Shown here: piece by piece, positions 1 through 7,892 of the stretch
Layout: each line of letters begins with the position of its first letter
How positions within the stretch are numbered: the stretch's first letter is position 1
NCBI GenBank assembly: GCA_019310485.1
Contig: JAFDEF010000022.1
Coordinates: forward strand, 1-42,031
DNA: 42,031 bases
Direction of reading: 5' to 3'
DNA from: Deltaproteobacteria bacterium
GTDB taxonomy: Bacteria > Desulfobacterota > DSM-4660 > Desulfatiglandales > HGW-15
Notes under the pieces: model-generated
Told to the model about the DNA's origin: nothing
Seen by the model: only the letters and a program-made list of their open reading frames with translations
Databases searched by the model: none
Made by a program: the position numbers and the translations under genes

Positions 1-38
1 CGATCTCTTGAACAACCCTTGTTCAGTCGCTAATCGAA

Positions 39-111
39 GAGCGGCTTACCTGGCCGGTACGAGCCGTTCTGTCGGGAGGGGGTGGCCGTTAAGGCCACTT
101 CCTACCCGGAT
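39..111 (+). mobile_element. 3' end of a group II intron (domains V and VI)
   Basis: Positions 39-69 fold as a domain V hairpin: an 8-bp basal stem (39-46 with 62-69) starting with GAGC, a two-base CG bulge at 60-61, and a 4-bp distal stem (47-50 with 56-59). The AGC triad and the 2-nt bulge are the catalytic signature of group II introns. Positions 74-107 form a domain VI-like hairpin (core GGTGGCC/GGCCACTT) with a CCTACCC 3' strand, where a bulged A would be the branch point. The 3' splice junction is probably near 111, just before a T-run, as expected for class C introns that insert after terminator stems. The intron body and any reverse transcriptase lie outside the window. The distal loop is 5 nt instead of the usual GNRA tetraloop. 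Confidence 0.66.
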
Positions 112-195
112 TTTTGAAAGTTTTAAGCACGGACATGCTTGGACAGAGCCGCGTAATAGAATAGGAGGCAAAAGGAACCTACCGGTAAGAGCACA

Positions 196-1068
196 GTGAA
201 GACCGCATTAATGTTTGCATTCGGGTTCCATAAAAAGGCATTCGGGGTGAGGAGGAGTCCATTTTTGGCCCTATTTGAAAAACTGCTCGGCACCTCGTGC
301 TTTTCCATATTCGAAGGTTCTATAAGAATTTCCGGAGAAGATTTTCGCGCAGAAAGATTCAGGTTGGGCAGCGCAGGACAAACACTGGACCATGCTTTTG
401 ATGAGATTTGCTGGTTCCTGGATCTTGTCTCTGAACATGAAAACGTGTTTCTTGATCGTAATGTTCTTGAAAAGATTGTCCGCAGCATGTCGTCCATGTC
501 CGGAGTCTACGCTCTTGGTGCAGGGCTTGAGATAAGCGAAAAAATTGGGGACTCCAAGACCAAGTGTTATTTTATGGTAGACAAAAAAGATAAAATCGTT
601 GATCTGGTCTTAGGGCTCCATCCTAAAGTAAAAGGCATAGAGCATTATCTTGTTGATGATACGTTCTTGTTTGCCGTTGAAATGCATTTTGACGGAAGAA
701 ATGATATTGAGATATACCCACGCTTTAAAACAGAATACCTGCGTAATTCAATTCTAATTAAGAAACTTGGTTTCCAGGTTCAGGTACAGCGTTTGCTGAA
801 GGGGTGCCGTGCCCTGACAGTATCCTTTGAAAAGGGAGAGGCACGGATTCTTCATTTTCATCCCATGCATCCCACACGTTTTGTTCGTTCATTGGCCAGC
901 AGGCCGCTTTCTCTGGTTTACAGCAATATTCAAGCTCTGGACATGGCTCTTACCAGGTTCAGCGGAGCTGAGCCTGTTGACGTCAGCCTGGCTTTTTCTG
1001 AAAAAGAGGTAGTAGCAGAAACACTAAAAGATATTAACCTTTACTATAGGGTGAGCGCCCCTTTATAG
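196..1068 (+). CDS. LynF/TruF/PatF-like (ABBA-fold) prenyltransferase homologue, putative
   Basis: This 290-residue protein has no signal peptide or membrane segment. Several blocks resemble what I know of the LynF/TruF/PatF prenyltransferases, which attach isoprene units to cyanobactin peptides: HKKAFGV (12-18), ERFRLG (53-58), DSKTKCYF (119-126) and FDGRNDIEIYPRF (165-177). The K-x-K-x-Y-F block would fit the diphosphate-binding Lys and shielding Tyr of ABBA-barrel prenyltransferases. Length also fits the family (about 300 residues). No precursor peptide, protease or cyclodehydratase gene is next to it. Instead a geranylgeranyl-reductase-family gene starts 14 bp downstream, suggesting a shared isoprenoid role. 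The start is GTG 196. An AGGAGG lies at 163-168, too far upstream for normal spacing, and ATG 211 is an alternative start. The assignment is from memory of family motifs and is moderate. Confidence 0.55.
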   Translation: MKTALMFAFGFHKKAFGVRRSPFLALFEKLLGTSCFSIFEGSIRISGEDFRAERFRLGSAGQTLDHAFDEICWFLDLVSEHENVFLDRNVLEKIVRSMSSMSGVYALGAGLEISEKIGDSKTKCYFMVDKKDKIVDLVLGLHPKVKGIEHYLVDDTFLFAVEMHFDGRNDIEIYPRFKTEYLRNSILIKKLGFQVQVQRLLKGCRALTVSFEKGEARILHFHPMHPTRFVRSLASRPLSLVYSNIQALDMALTRFSGAEPVDVSLAFSEKEVVAETLKDINLYYRVSAPL

Positions 1069-1082
1069 GAGAAGACTGCGTT

Positions 1083-2255
1083 ATGGCCGGGCCCCGGCGC
1101 CGTAAATATGATGTAGTCATTGTAGGGTCAGGACCATCAGGGATCTCGACTGCCACAAGCCTGGTTAGGCTTGAGCCCTCGATACGAGAAAGGATCCTCA
1201 TCCTGGAAAAAGCCACTCACCCGAGGAAGAAACCCTGCGGTGGCGCTATAAGTTCGTATGCCCAGCAATGGCTGGAGCGACTTGGCATAGAGATATCGGT
1301 TAACTCCAATGAACCAAGCAGAGTGCGCTACGTGATTGAGCAGAGTGAGTACATGGAATACGACGTGGTGCTGGGAGCGGGGTTCCGGATGGCACTGAGG
1401 GAAGAATTCGATGATGCGCTGGCAAAGCAAGCACAAAACAGGGGAGTTCTCCTGGCACAGGGGGAGCCGGCAAGATCTTTTTCATACAAACAGGAAGGCA
1501 TTGCTGTCAAGACCCCAAGAAGAGAGATATTCACCAGAATTCTGGTCGGAGCTGACGGATCCAAAAGTACTGTCCGCTCCTTCTTGTATCGAAAAGGGAG
1601 GATAAAAGGCCCCCAAAACATTTGTAGCACCCTATCAAGCATGTGCAGCCTTCACGGTGGTCATAGCGCTGGATATGAGAAAAATGAGGCAATAATAGAT
1701 TTTTCCAGCACACTCCAGCGGGGAATTGGGGGTTATCTTTGGGCTAGCCCTATTGTTGTTAACACCCAATGCTTTCTTAATACGGGTATCGTTTGCTTTC
1801 AGAGTGCCGGACCCAGTACTCCATCACTCATGGATGTGCTTTCAGAGTTCTTGCAGAAGAATGGATTTCCTTTACATCAAAAAGAATTCATATCCCACCC
1901 GATAAGATGGTTTCACCCTTCATGTGAGTTCTCCGGCGAAAGGATTATCCTTGTTGGGGACGCTGCAGGAGTTGATCCGTTTTGGGGAGAGGGGATTTCT
2001 TTTTCACTGGGCTATGGAGATGTGGCCGCAGGTGCTATTTTGCACGCCCTTGATAGTGGGGATTTTTCCTTTAAAGACTATAAAAGCAGGCTCCTTGCGC
2101 ACGAGATCGGTCAAGTAATGATGGAGCGGCTGAGGCAGGCTGATGATATTTACAGATCCAAAAAGAATCTGGATTTTAAAAGTGCACTACGATCCTTGTT
2201 GCTCAGAGGAAGTGAAAGTTTGGCAGGTGAAGTGCGCGGACATGGCAGGGGATAA
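1083..2255 (+). CDS. geranylgeranyl reductase family FAD-dependent oxidoreductase
   Basis: A 390-residue flavoprotein of the geranylgeranyl reductase/digeranylgeranylglycerophospholipid reductase family, which hydrogenates isoprenoid double bonds or acts on related lipids. Seen: an N-terminal dinucleotide-binding GSGPSG motif (about residues 16-21), the family PCGGAI motif (about 50-56), a GADGSKS motif near 155, and the FAD motif GDAAGVDPFWGEGI near 293-306. Length matches the family. A good Shine-Dalgarno (AGGAGAAG) precedes ATG 1083. The short 14-bp gap to the upstream prenyltransferase-like gene makes an operon likely. The substrate cannot be told from sequence; a quinone, a prenylated product of its neighbour or a membrane lipid are all possible. 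Confidence 0.83.
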   Translation: MAGPRRRKYDVVIVGSGPSGISTATSLVRLEPSIRERILILEKATHPRKKPCGGAISSYAQQWLERLGIEISVNSNEPSRVRYVIEQSEYMEYDVVLGAGFRMALREEFDDALAKQAQNRGVLLAQGEPARSFSYKQEGIAVKTPRREIFTRILVGADGSKSTVRSFLYRKGRIKGPQNICSTLSSMCSLHGGHSAGYEKNEAIIDFSSTLQRGIGGYLWASPIVVNTQCFLNTGIVCFQSAGPSTPSLMDVLSEFLQKNGFPLHQKEFISHPIRWFHPSCEFSGERIILVGDAAGVDPFWGEGISFSLGYGDVAAGAILHALDSGDFSFKDYKSRLLAHEIGQVMMERLRQADDIYRSKKNLDFKSALRSLLLRGSESLAGEVRGHGRG

Positions 2256-2301
2256 GCCAATAGCGGTATTTTCCTCTTCGTGAGCTTAATTTGCTAAGAA
2301 A

Positions 2302-2329
2302 TTGACAAATGCTTGGTTTTATATATAAT
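2302..2329 (+). promoter_or_regulatory. sigma70-type promoter for the tyrosine autokinase gene
   Basis: A perfect -35 box TTGACA (2302-2307) and a perfect -10 box TATAAT (2324-2329) are 16 bp apart. They end 53 bp upstream of the GTG start at 2383. Both hexamers match the consensus, which is rare by chance in this sequence. Confidence 0.75.
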
Positions 2330-2382
2330 TTTTCTTAGTATCTCTCGTTTGTTTCACAACAACGCTGGCAAAAAGGGCTAAC

Positions 2383-5300
2383 GTGGCGCAATATGATATA
2401 AATCTCAGGGAATACTGGCGTATTCTGAGAAAAAGAAAATTTGTCGTCATTCTTGTCACTATTATTGTGGGAGCTTTCAGCACCACTTTTGCAATGCTTA
2501 GAGCACCCAGTCCTCTTTACTCAACAACGTGTTCCGTTAAGTTCGAAAAACAAAACACACTTGAAAGTGTTTTTGGATTGACTATTTCCTGGTCTGAACC
2601 TCAGGACATAGACACTCAGATTTCTGTGGTCAAATCCTACCCTGTTTTTCAAAGAGTAGCTGCGAAGCTTGGTCTGATTTCCCCTGCGATTGCCGGGGGC
2701 AATGAACTTGTAGAAACTCGCCTCGTGTCCGTCATTGAGGGTCTCCAAAATAAGGTAAAGGTTTCCAGGCAAGGGCTTACCAACATAATTGATATTACAG
2801 CCACTGACAGGGATCCTGTTTTTGCTCAAAAGCTGGCCAATACGGTCGCTGTGGCATACAAGGAGTTTCATTTTGAACAGCAGATGAAAAGAATAAAGGA
2901 GACGCTCAAGTACATAGACAGCCAGCTCAAGGATGTGCGGGAAAAGTTGAGAAAAGCTGAGGAAGAGTTCAACAGATTCAGCCAGGAACACGAGTTGATC
3001 TCTATTGATCTGCAGAGTGAAAGTCTCCTTGCCAGGAAGCAGGAGCTACAAAAAGAGATCCGCAACCTCCATGAGCAAAGGAATGAGCTCCAAAACCTGG
3101 TCATTAAGGTTAAAGAATTTATTGAAAACCCTTTTAGCCCTGAGCGCGATTTCTACTCTTCAAAAGCTGGCAGCCAGTATCAGAGCGCTAATGATGCGTT
3201 GGTTGGACTCTTGTTAAAGCGGGACACCTTGCTAAAGGATTTTACACCTAAACACCCTGATGTCGTGGCGGTGAACAATCAAATAGTTGAAAATGCCCGA
3301 AAGATGGTTCTTCTTCTCCAAGAACAGCTCCGGGGCATTGATAAGAGGGAAGCGGACCTCAAGGCTGAGCTTGAAAAAGTGAACGAAAAAACCAGGGTCT
3401 TGATGGATAGGAAGCTTGAATTTGACCGACTCAAAAGAAAAGTGGCACTATACAGTGATATGGTCGCCCTCCTGGAGAAAAAGAACCAGGAAGCTCATAT
3501 AAAAAGTGCTGAAAGACCTGAAGAAGTTAATATCGTCAGACCTGCCCTTTTGCCTACACTGCCGATCAACCCTCCGAAAACGGCAGCCACCGGAGCCATG
3601 GGAGTTTTTATCGGCCTGGTTCTGGGGCTGGTGATTGCCTTTGTCGTAGAAACATTTGATACTTCCCTTGGGGCTATCGAAGACGTAGAGGAAACCCTGG
3701 GAACACATGTGCTCGGGGTTGTGCCCCATGCCGACGTTCAGAATCTCCGTAATAATTTGAAGGAGAATTATCCGGACAAAATAGGGAAGCGTTCCCTTGC
3801 ACATGCTGCCAGCCTTGTATCCCATTTCTCGCCGAAGTCAATGATGGCAGAAAGCTTTAGGGCACTCAGGACAAATGTCAACTTCAGGAACCCTGAGAAA
3901 AAGATAAAGACGATCGCTGTCACAAGTGCTTCCTCCGAAGAGGGGAAAACCCTTGTTGCCACGAACCTCGCCATCACCATGGCACAGGGGGGGATGAAGA
4001 CCCTTTTGATAGGATCCGACTTGAGGAAACCGGTGTTGTGCAGAGTATTCGGTGTGGAAAAGACCCCGGGGCTGACGGATATTTTGCTCGGTAATCTTCC
4101 GTGGCGGGATGCTGCCAAAACGGTTACTGATCTCATCATGGGAAAAATGTCTCTGGATGAAGTAACTCTCACGCCCGGTCTCGACAATCTTCACCTTATA
4201 ACAAGCGGTGCGATCCCCCCCAACCCAACCGAACTTATAGAGTCCAAGTCCCTTGAGGATTTTATTAAAGAGGCCAGAAAAGAATACGACATCATCATCT
4301 TTGATTCGACCCCAATCCTGTCAACAGCAGATGCCGCAATACTTGGAACAAAGGTGGACGGCGTGCTGCTGGTCTATCGCGTTGGGTCCGTATCAAGGGG
4401 CTTACTCAAAAGGGCGACATCTCAACTCAACCAGGTAGAGTGCAACCTGCTGGGAGTGGTGTTGAACGGTATGAAGCCTGATGTAAGCCCGGATTTTCAG
4501 GACTATAAATACTACAGCTACTACTACGCTTATGGCGAAGATCACAAGAAAGGCAAAAGGAAGAAAAAGAAAAGGGGGTTTGCTTTTACAAGTGAGCCGG
4601 AGGAGAGCTTTGAAAGCACCCAGGTGATGGGTATTGAGAGGCCCGGGGAGCGTGGTGATCAAGCGAGGGATCATCATTCGCAAAGGCTGCTTCTCTTGCT
4701 TGTCGGTGCATGCTTTCTGGTAGGGGGCGTATTGTGGCAGAGTGGTACAGTAAATTTTTCAGGATGGGCCAGGGAGGTAATCCCATACGTGAGAGGCCGC
4801 GCTAACATTCCTCCCAAAAAGGAACCACACAGCAGCCCTGCACCCAGGAAGGAGGAAACCACTTCCCCAGGCGCAAAAAGCGTGGTCAAGGGCACTGCGG
4901 GAGCAAGAGTGCAAGGGCCCATAGCTTCTTATGAAGAGAAGGGGAATCCTAAAGGTGTGGCTCTTGCCGGGTTACCGGAAACAGCATCGAAAGAAGGGAA
5001 AGTAGTCTCTCCAGGGAAAAGTCCCGCAACTGCAAAGGTTCCTGGTGCCCGGCTGCCTGCACCATCTTCTGCTCATATTGAAACTGCGGCCAGGGAGGTT
5101 GTGGCTTCTGCTCCCGGCTCTAAGCCAAATAGAAGGGCCATTGAGGCCCACAAGAGCCCTCCCAGCAACAAGCCAAAGTATATCCCAAAGCCCTATTCGC
5201 TCCGCCTAGGTGCTTTTCGCACTCTTGGGCAAGCAGAAAAGGCCGTTTCTTCATTCAAGCGAAGGGGGCTTTCAGTATACTGGGCAAAGGTTGACCTGGG

Positions 5301-5625
5301 GGATAAGGGGACATGGTACCGGGTTTTTGTCGGCAGGTTTGAAAGTGCAGAAAAGGCGAGAGAATTCAAAGAAAAACACAAATTAGAAGGCTCTCTTGTC
5401 AAGAAGGCTCCATACGCTGATCTGATCGGGGTTTATTCAAACCGCGAGGACCTGGAAAAGATAACGCTTTGCCTTCGAAAACTCGGGTTTTCCCCTTATG
5501 CAGTCAAAGATCTTGATGGCAAATACCGGGTGCTTGTGGGTGCCTTTATGACAAGGGAGGGCGCCGAACAACAACGGGTAGAGCTTGCATCCAAGGGTAT
5601 TAAGAGCCGAGTCGTTAACCGCTAA
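2383..5625 (+). CDS. polysaccharide biosynthesis tyrosine autokinase (Wzc/BY-kinase) with C-terminal SPOR region
   Basis: A 1080-residue inner-membrane BY-kinase/polysaccharide co-polymerase that would control chain length and export of a surface polysaccharide. Domains in order: Wzz domain with TM1 (about 20-38); long periplasmic coiled coil (about 165-375); TM2 (about 403-423); cytoplasmic kinase with Walker A SSEEGKT (about 517-523), Walker A' LLIGSDLRKP (541-550) and Walker B IIIFDSTP (637-644); a Tyr cluster (708-717, seven Tyr in ten residues); a basic stretch; a third hydrophobic segment (about 769-790); a Pro/Lys/Ser-rich linker; and two SPOR-like repeats (about 937-1080). Typical Wzc proteins are about 720 residues and end at the Tyr cluster, so the last 350 residues are an added periplasmic extension. 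The first Asp of Walker A' is Gly544. No glycosyltransferases or export genes lie beside it. Confidence 0.9.
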   Translation: MAQYDINLREYWRILRKRKFVVILVTIIVGAFSTTFAMLRAPSPLYSTTCSVKFEKQNTLESVFGLTISWSEPQDIDTQISVVKSYPVFQRVAAKLGLISPAIAGGNELVETRLVSVIEGLQNKVKVSRQGLTNIIDITATDRDPVFAQKLANTVAVAYKEFHFEQQMKRIKETLKYIDSQLKDVREKLRKAEEEFNRFSQEHELISIDLQSESLLARKQELQKEIRNLHEQRNELQNLVIKVKEFIENPFSPERDFYSSKAGSQYQSANDALVGLLLKRDTLLKDFTPKHPDVVAVNNQIVENARKMVLLLQEQLRGIDKREADLKAELEKVNEKTRVLMDRKLEFDRLKRKVALYSDMVALLEKKNQEAHIKSAERPEEVNIVRPALLPTLPINPPKTAATGAMGVFIGLVLGLVIAFVVETFDTSLGAIEDVEETLGTHVLGVVPHADVQNLRNNLKENYPDKIGKRSLAHAASLVSHFSPKSMMAESFRALRTNVNFRNPEKKIKTIAVTSASSEEGKTLVATNLAITMAQGGMKTLLIGSDLRKPVLCRVFGVEKTPGLTDILLGNLPWRDAAKTVTDLIMGKMSLDEVTLTPGLDNLHLITSGAIPPNPTELIESKSLEDFIKEARKEYDIIIFDSTPILSTADAAILGTKVDGVLLVYRVGSVSRGLLKRATSQLNQVECNLLGVVLNGMKPDVSPDFQDYKYYSYYYAYGEDHKKGKRKKKKRGFAFTSEPEESFESTQVMGIERPGERGDQARDHHSQRLLLLLVGACFLVGGVLWQSGTVNFSGWAREVIPYVRGRANIPPKKEPHSSPAPRKEETTSPGAKSVVKGTAGARVQGPIASYEEKGNPKGVALAGLPETASKEGKVVSPGKSPATAKVPGARLPAPSSAHIETAAREVVASAPGSKPNRRAIEAHKSPPSNKPKYIPKPYSLRLGAFRTLGQAEKAVSSFKRRGLSVYWAKVDLGDKGTWYRVFVGRFESAEKAREFKEKHKLEGSLVKKAPYADLIGVYSNREDLEKITLCLRKLGFSPYAVKDLDGKYRVLVGAFMTREGAEQQRVELASKGIKSRVVNR

Positions 5626-5757
5626 GCCACCTTCCTATTAGAGGGACTCTTATCAGCTTTTGCATAAAATAACGAGCAAGGCCGTGGCGGAGAGCGAAGA
5701 GGGGCCAGGTGTTTTGGGGCACTAGATTTCTTGATTAAGGAGCCACAAAGGTAACGC

Positions 5758-6183
5758 ATGGGAGAGACGGTTCTAAGAGCTATCAGGGAACAGGTCAAAA
5801 AGGAGGACTTTGCGCGCAAGATGGGCTTCCGCCTGCTCAACGTCCAGCCGGGTTATGCTCTTGTTGAGATGCCGCCCCGGGAAGATACATCGAACATATT
5901 CGGGATGACCCACGGTGGAGCAATTTTCTCCCTCATAGATGAAGCATTCCAAGTCTCATGTAATGCACACGGTACTATTGCCGTTGCCCTAAACATGACC
6001 GTAACCTATCACCGCGCACCCGAGAAAAACAGCTTACTTCGAGCCGAATCAAGGGAAATTCATCGCGCACGCAAAACCGCCACCTATGAGATCAGGGTTA
6101 CGGACGAAAAGGACTCCCTGATAGCCTCCTGCATGGCCCTGGCCTACAGAAAGAAGGAAAAGCTTCCCTTCTTGCACCAGTAG
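5758..6183 (+). CDS. PaaI-family hot-dog thioesterase
   Basis: A 141-residue single hot-dog protein of the PaaI/YbgC-like thioesterase group, which hydrolyses acyl-CoA or aryl-CoA thioesters in the cytoplasm. The hallmark is HGGAIFSLIDEAF (about residues 52-64), in which the helix-leading HGG and the acidic residue of the DEAF stretch form the active site in this family. The length is typical. ATG 5758 follows an AAGGAG (5738-5743) and a nearer AAAGG. It stands apart from the kinase upstream by about 130 bp and from hpt downstream, so it may be a single-gene unit. The CoA substrate is unknown. Confidence 0.83.
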   Translation: MGETVLRAIREQVKKEDFARKMGFRLLNVQPGYALVEMPPREDTSNIFGMTHGGAIFSLIDEAFQVSCNAHGTIAVALNMTVTYHRAPEKNSLLRAESREIHRARKTATYEIRVTDEKDSLIASCMALAYRKKEKLPFLHQ

Positions 6184-6208
6184 CTCCTTCCCTTCCATAT
6201 TTATCATA

Positions 6209-6237
6209 TTGACACAGAGACATACATTTTATAATAT
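6209..6237 (+). promoter_or_regulatory. sigma70-type promoter upstream of hpt
   Basis: TTGACA at 6209-6214 is followed by TATAAT at 6230-6235 (15-bp spacer) or TAATAT at 6232-6237 (17-bp spacer), in an AT-rich stretch. The hpt start lies about 90 bp downstream, so the transcript would have a short leader. Confidence 0.55.
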
Positions 6238-6326
6238 GTTATATTAGCTCTTAATTATAGGTTGTTTGTTCAAATTTTTGTCATTTAGTCACATTACAGA
6301 AAATAAGGAAATCCAAAGCTCTTCCG

Positions 6327-6839
6327 GTGGCCACAGAAATCCTAATACCCCACAAGGCTATTCGTGCCAGGGTTCAGGAACTTGCCCGGCAAATATCTTC
6401 CGATTATGCAGGGAAGGAGCCTGTTTTGATTGGAATATTGAATGGAGTCGTGTTCTTTTTTGCGGATCTGGTAATGGCCATGAGTATTCCGTGTAAAATT
6501 GATTTCATTAGGGCAGCGAGCTATGGCTCCGGTATGAACTCGAGCGGAAATATTAAATTGGTAAAAGACATTGAGATACCTGTTGGGGGAAAGGACGTCC
6601 TTGTGGTAGAGGACATCGTGGACACCGGCTTGACCCTGAACCATATAGTTCGCGCCCTTGAGGCCAGGGGCCCTCTCTCGGTCAAGGTTTGCGCATTAAT
6701 TGACAAGAAAGAAAGACGCGAAAAGAAAGTCACCATTGATTACTGTGGATTTGAGGTCGAAGAAGGTTTCTTGGTCGGATACGGGCTTGACTATGACGAA
6801 CAATACAGGTATCTACCCGACATTTGCGTCCTAAAGTGA
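6327..6839 (+). CDS. hpt: hypoxanthine phosphoribosyltransferase
   Basis: A 170-residue cytosolic purine salvage enzyme that converts hypoxanthine (or guanine) plus PRPP into IMP (or GMP). The PRPP-binding motif VLVVEDIVDTGLTL is seen near residues 90-103, the PPi-loop region GILNGVVFF near 35-43, and the flexible-loop region ASYGSG near 63-68. The C-terminal YGLDYDEQYRYLPDI is the conserved end of bacterial HPRT. Length is normal for the family. The start used is GTG 6327, with only a weak GGAA upstream. It is followed at 36 bp by the zinc-ribbon gene. Confidence 0.92.
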   Translation: MATEILIPHKAIRARVQELARQISSDYAGKEPVLIGILNGVVFFFADLVMAMSIPCKIDFIRAASYGSGMNSSGNIKLVKDIEIPVGGKDVLVVEDIVDTGLTLNHIVRALEARGPLSVKVCALIDKKERREKKVTIDYCGFEVEEGFLVGYGLDYDEQYRYLPDICVLK

Positions 6840-6875
6840 AATGGGCAGCGGTAGTTACAGTACTGGAGGATAAAA

Positions 6876-7865
6876 ATGATTATTGAATGCAAAAACTGTG
6901 GTTCTAAATTCAGGCTTGACGAGGGCCTGCTCAAGAAAAGCGGGTCAAAAGTTAGATGCTCTGTCTGTAACAATGTGTTCTTGGCATACCCGCCCGGCAT
7001 GGAGTCAGCGGAAGAAACTGATCAATTCTTGCTTGGACAGGATATGATAGAGACTGAGGCCATTGGCCCGACCCCACCTTTCGCAAAGAAGAAGGAAGCG
7101 GAAGAGGCGATTGAAGAAGACTTTGGCAAGGCATTCGAAGAGGCTATGAAAACGAAGCCTGCGCCGCCTGTTCCAGGGGAGGGGGTTTCCGAAAAAGGGA
7201 AGAGCGGCAAGGAAGAAGAGCCTGAGGTGAAACCCGAGGAAAAGAAAAAGGAAAGAAAGGCGAAAAAGGCAAAAAAAGAAAAAGAAGAGAAAGAAGTTCT
7301 TGCAGAAGCCCCCGAGGAGAAGAAAGCCGGAAGGGTAAGGGTTCTCCCTATTGTCCTTGTAATCATCCTGATTATTCTGGGAGGAGCGGTAGCGATTTAT
7401 GTCTACGCTCCCGGGCTTATCCCTAACTCCCTTTCTTTTCTAAAACCCACCAAAACAAGTGAGATAGGGGACCTGGGAGTCCGAAGGCTCTCGTTCAAAG
7501 GGGTATCAGGGTCTTTTGTTCAATCAGAGACTGCCGGGCAGCTCTTTGCTATAAAAGGGATAGTAACGAACAACTACCCGAAAAGCAGAAGCTTTATCCT
7601 CCTTAAGGGCACCATTCTTGATGACAAGGGCCAGGTTGTGAGGACAAAGCTGGCATATGCAGGGAACGTTTTTTCTGAAAAGCAGCTCAAGCAGATGTCC
7701 GTGGATAGAATTAATCAGGCGATGAAGAACCGGTTTGGAAAAGGCCGAATTAATGTCAACGTGAGACCTCAAGGGTCAATTCCTTTCATGATCATTTTCG
7801 AGAATCTCCCTGAAAACCTGAGTGAGTTTACAGTAGAGGCTGTCAGTTCCTCTCCAGGAAAGTAG
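6876..7865 (+). CDS. zinc-ribbon (MJ0042) and DUF3426 membrane protein
   Basis: A 329-residue protein built of an N-terminal MJ0042-type zinc ribbon (C-x2-C at residues 5-8 and a second C-x2-C near 28-31), a long Glu/Lys-rich low-complexity stretch (about 75-150), one transmembrane helix (about 152-176), and a C-terminal extracytoplasmic DUF3426-like domain. This is a recognised architecture in deltaproteobacteria, with no established function. The Lys/Glu repeats may be a charged linker. A strong Shine-Dalgarno (GGAGGATAAAA) precedes ATG 6876. The potassium channel gene starts 27 bp downstream, so the two probably share a transcript. Confidence 0.82.
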   Translation: MIIECKNCGSKFRLDEGLLKKSGSKVRCSVCNNVFLAYPPGMESAEETDQFLLGQDMIETEAIGPTPPFAKKKEAEEAIEEDFGKAFEEAMKTKPAPPVPGEGVSEKGKSGKEEEPEVKPEEKKKERKAKKAKKEKEEKEVLAEAPEEKKAGRVRVLPIVLVIILIILGGAVAIYVYAPGLIPNSLSFLKPTKTSEIGDLGVRRLSFKGVSGSFVQSETAGQLFAIKGIVTNNYPKSRSFILLKGTILDDKGQVVRTKLAYAGNVFSEKQLKQMSVDRINQAMKNRFGKGRINVNVRPQGSIPFMIIFENLPENLSEFTVEAVSSSPGK

Positions 7866-7892
7866 TTTTCCATTGACCTGCCAGGAGAAGGG

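Noticed and set aside
8..199. Open reading frame over the first 190 bases
   Set aside because: It overlaps the intron domain V and VI hairpins and has no coding character or ribosome site, so it is a chance frame.
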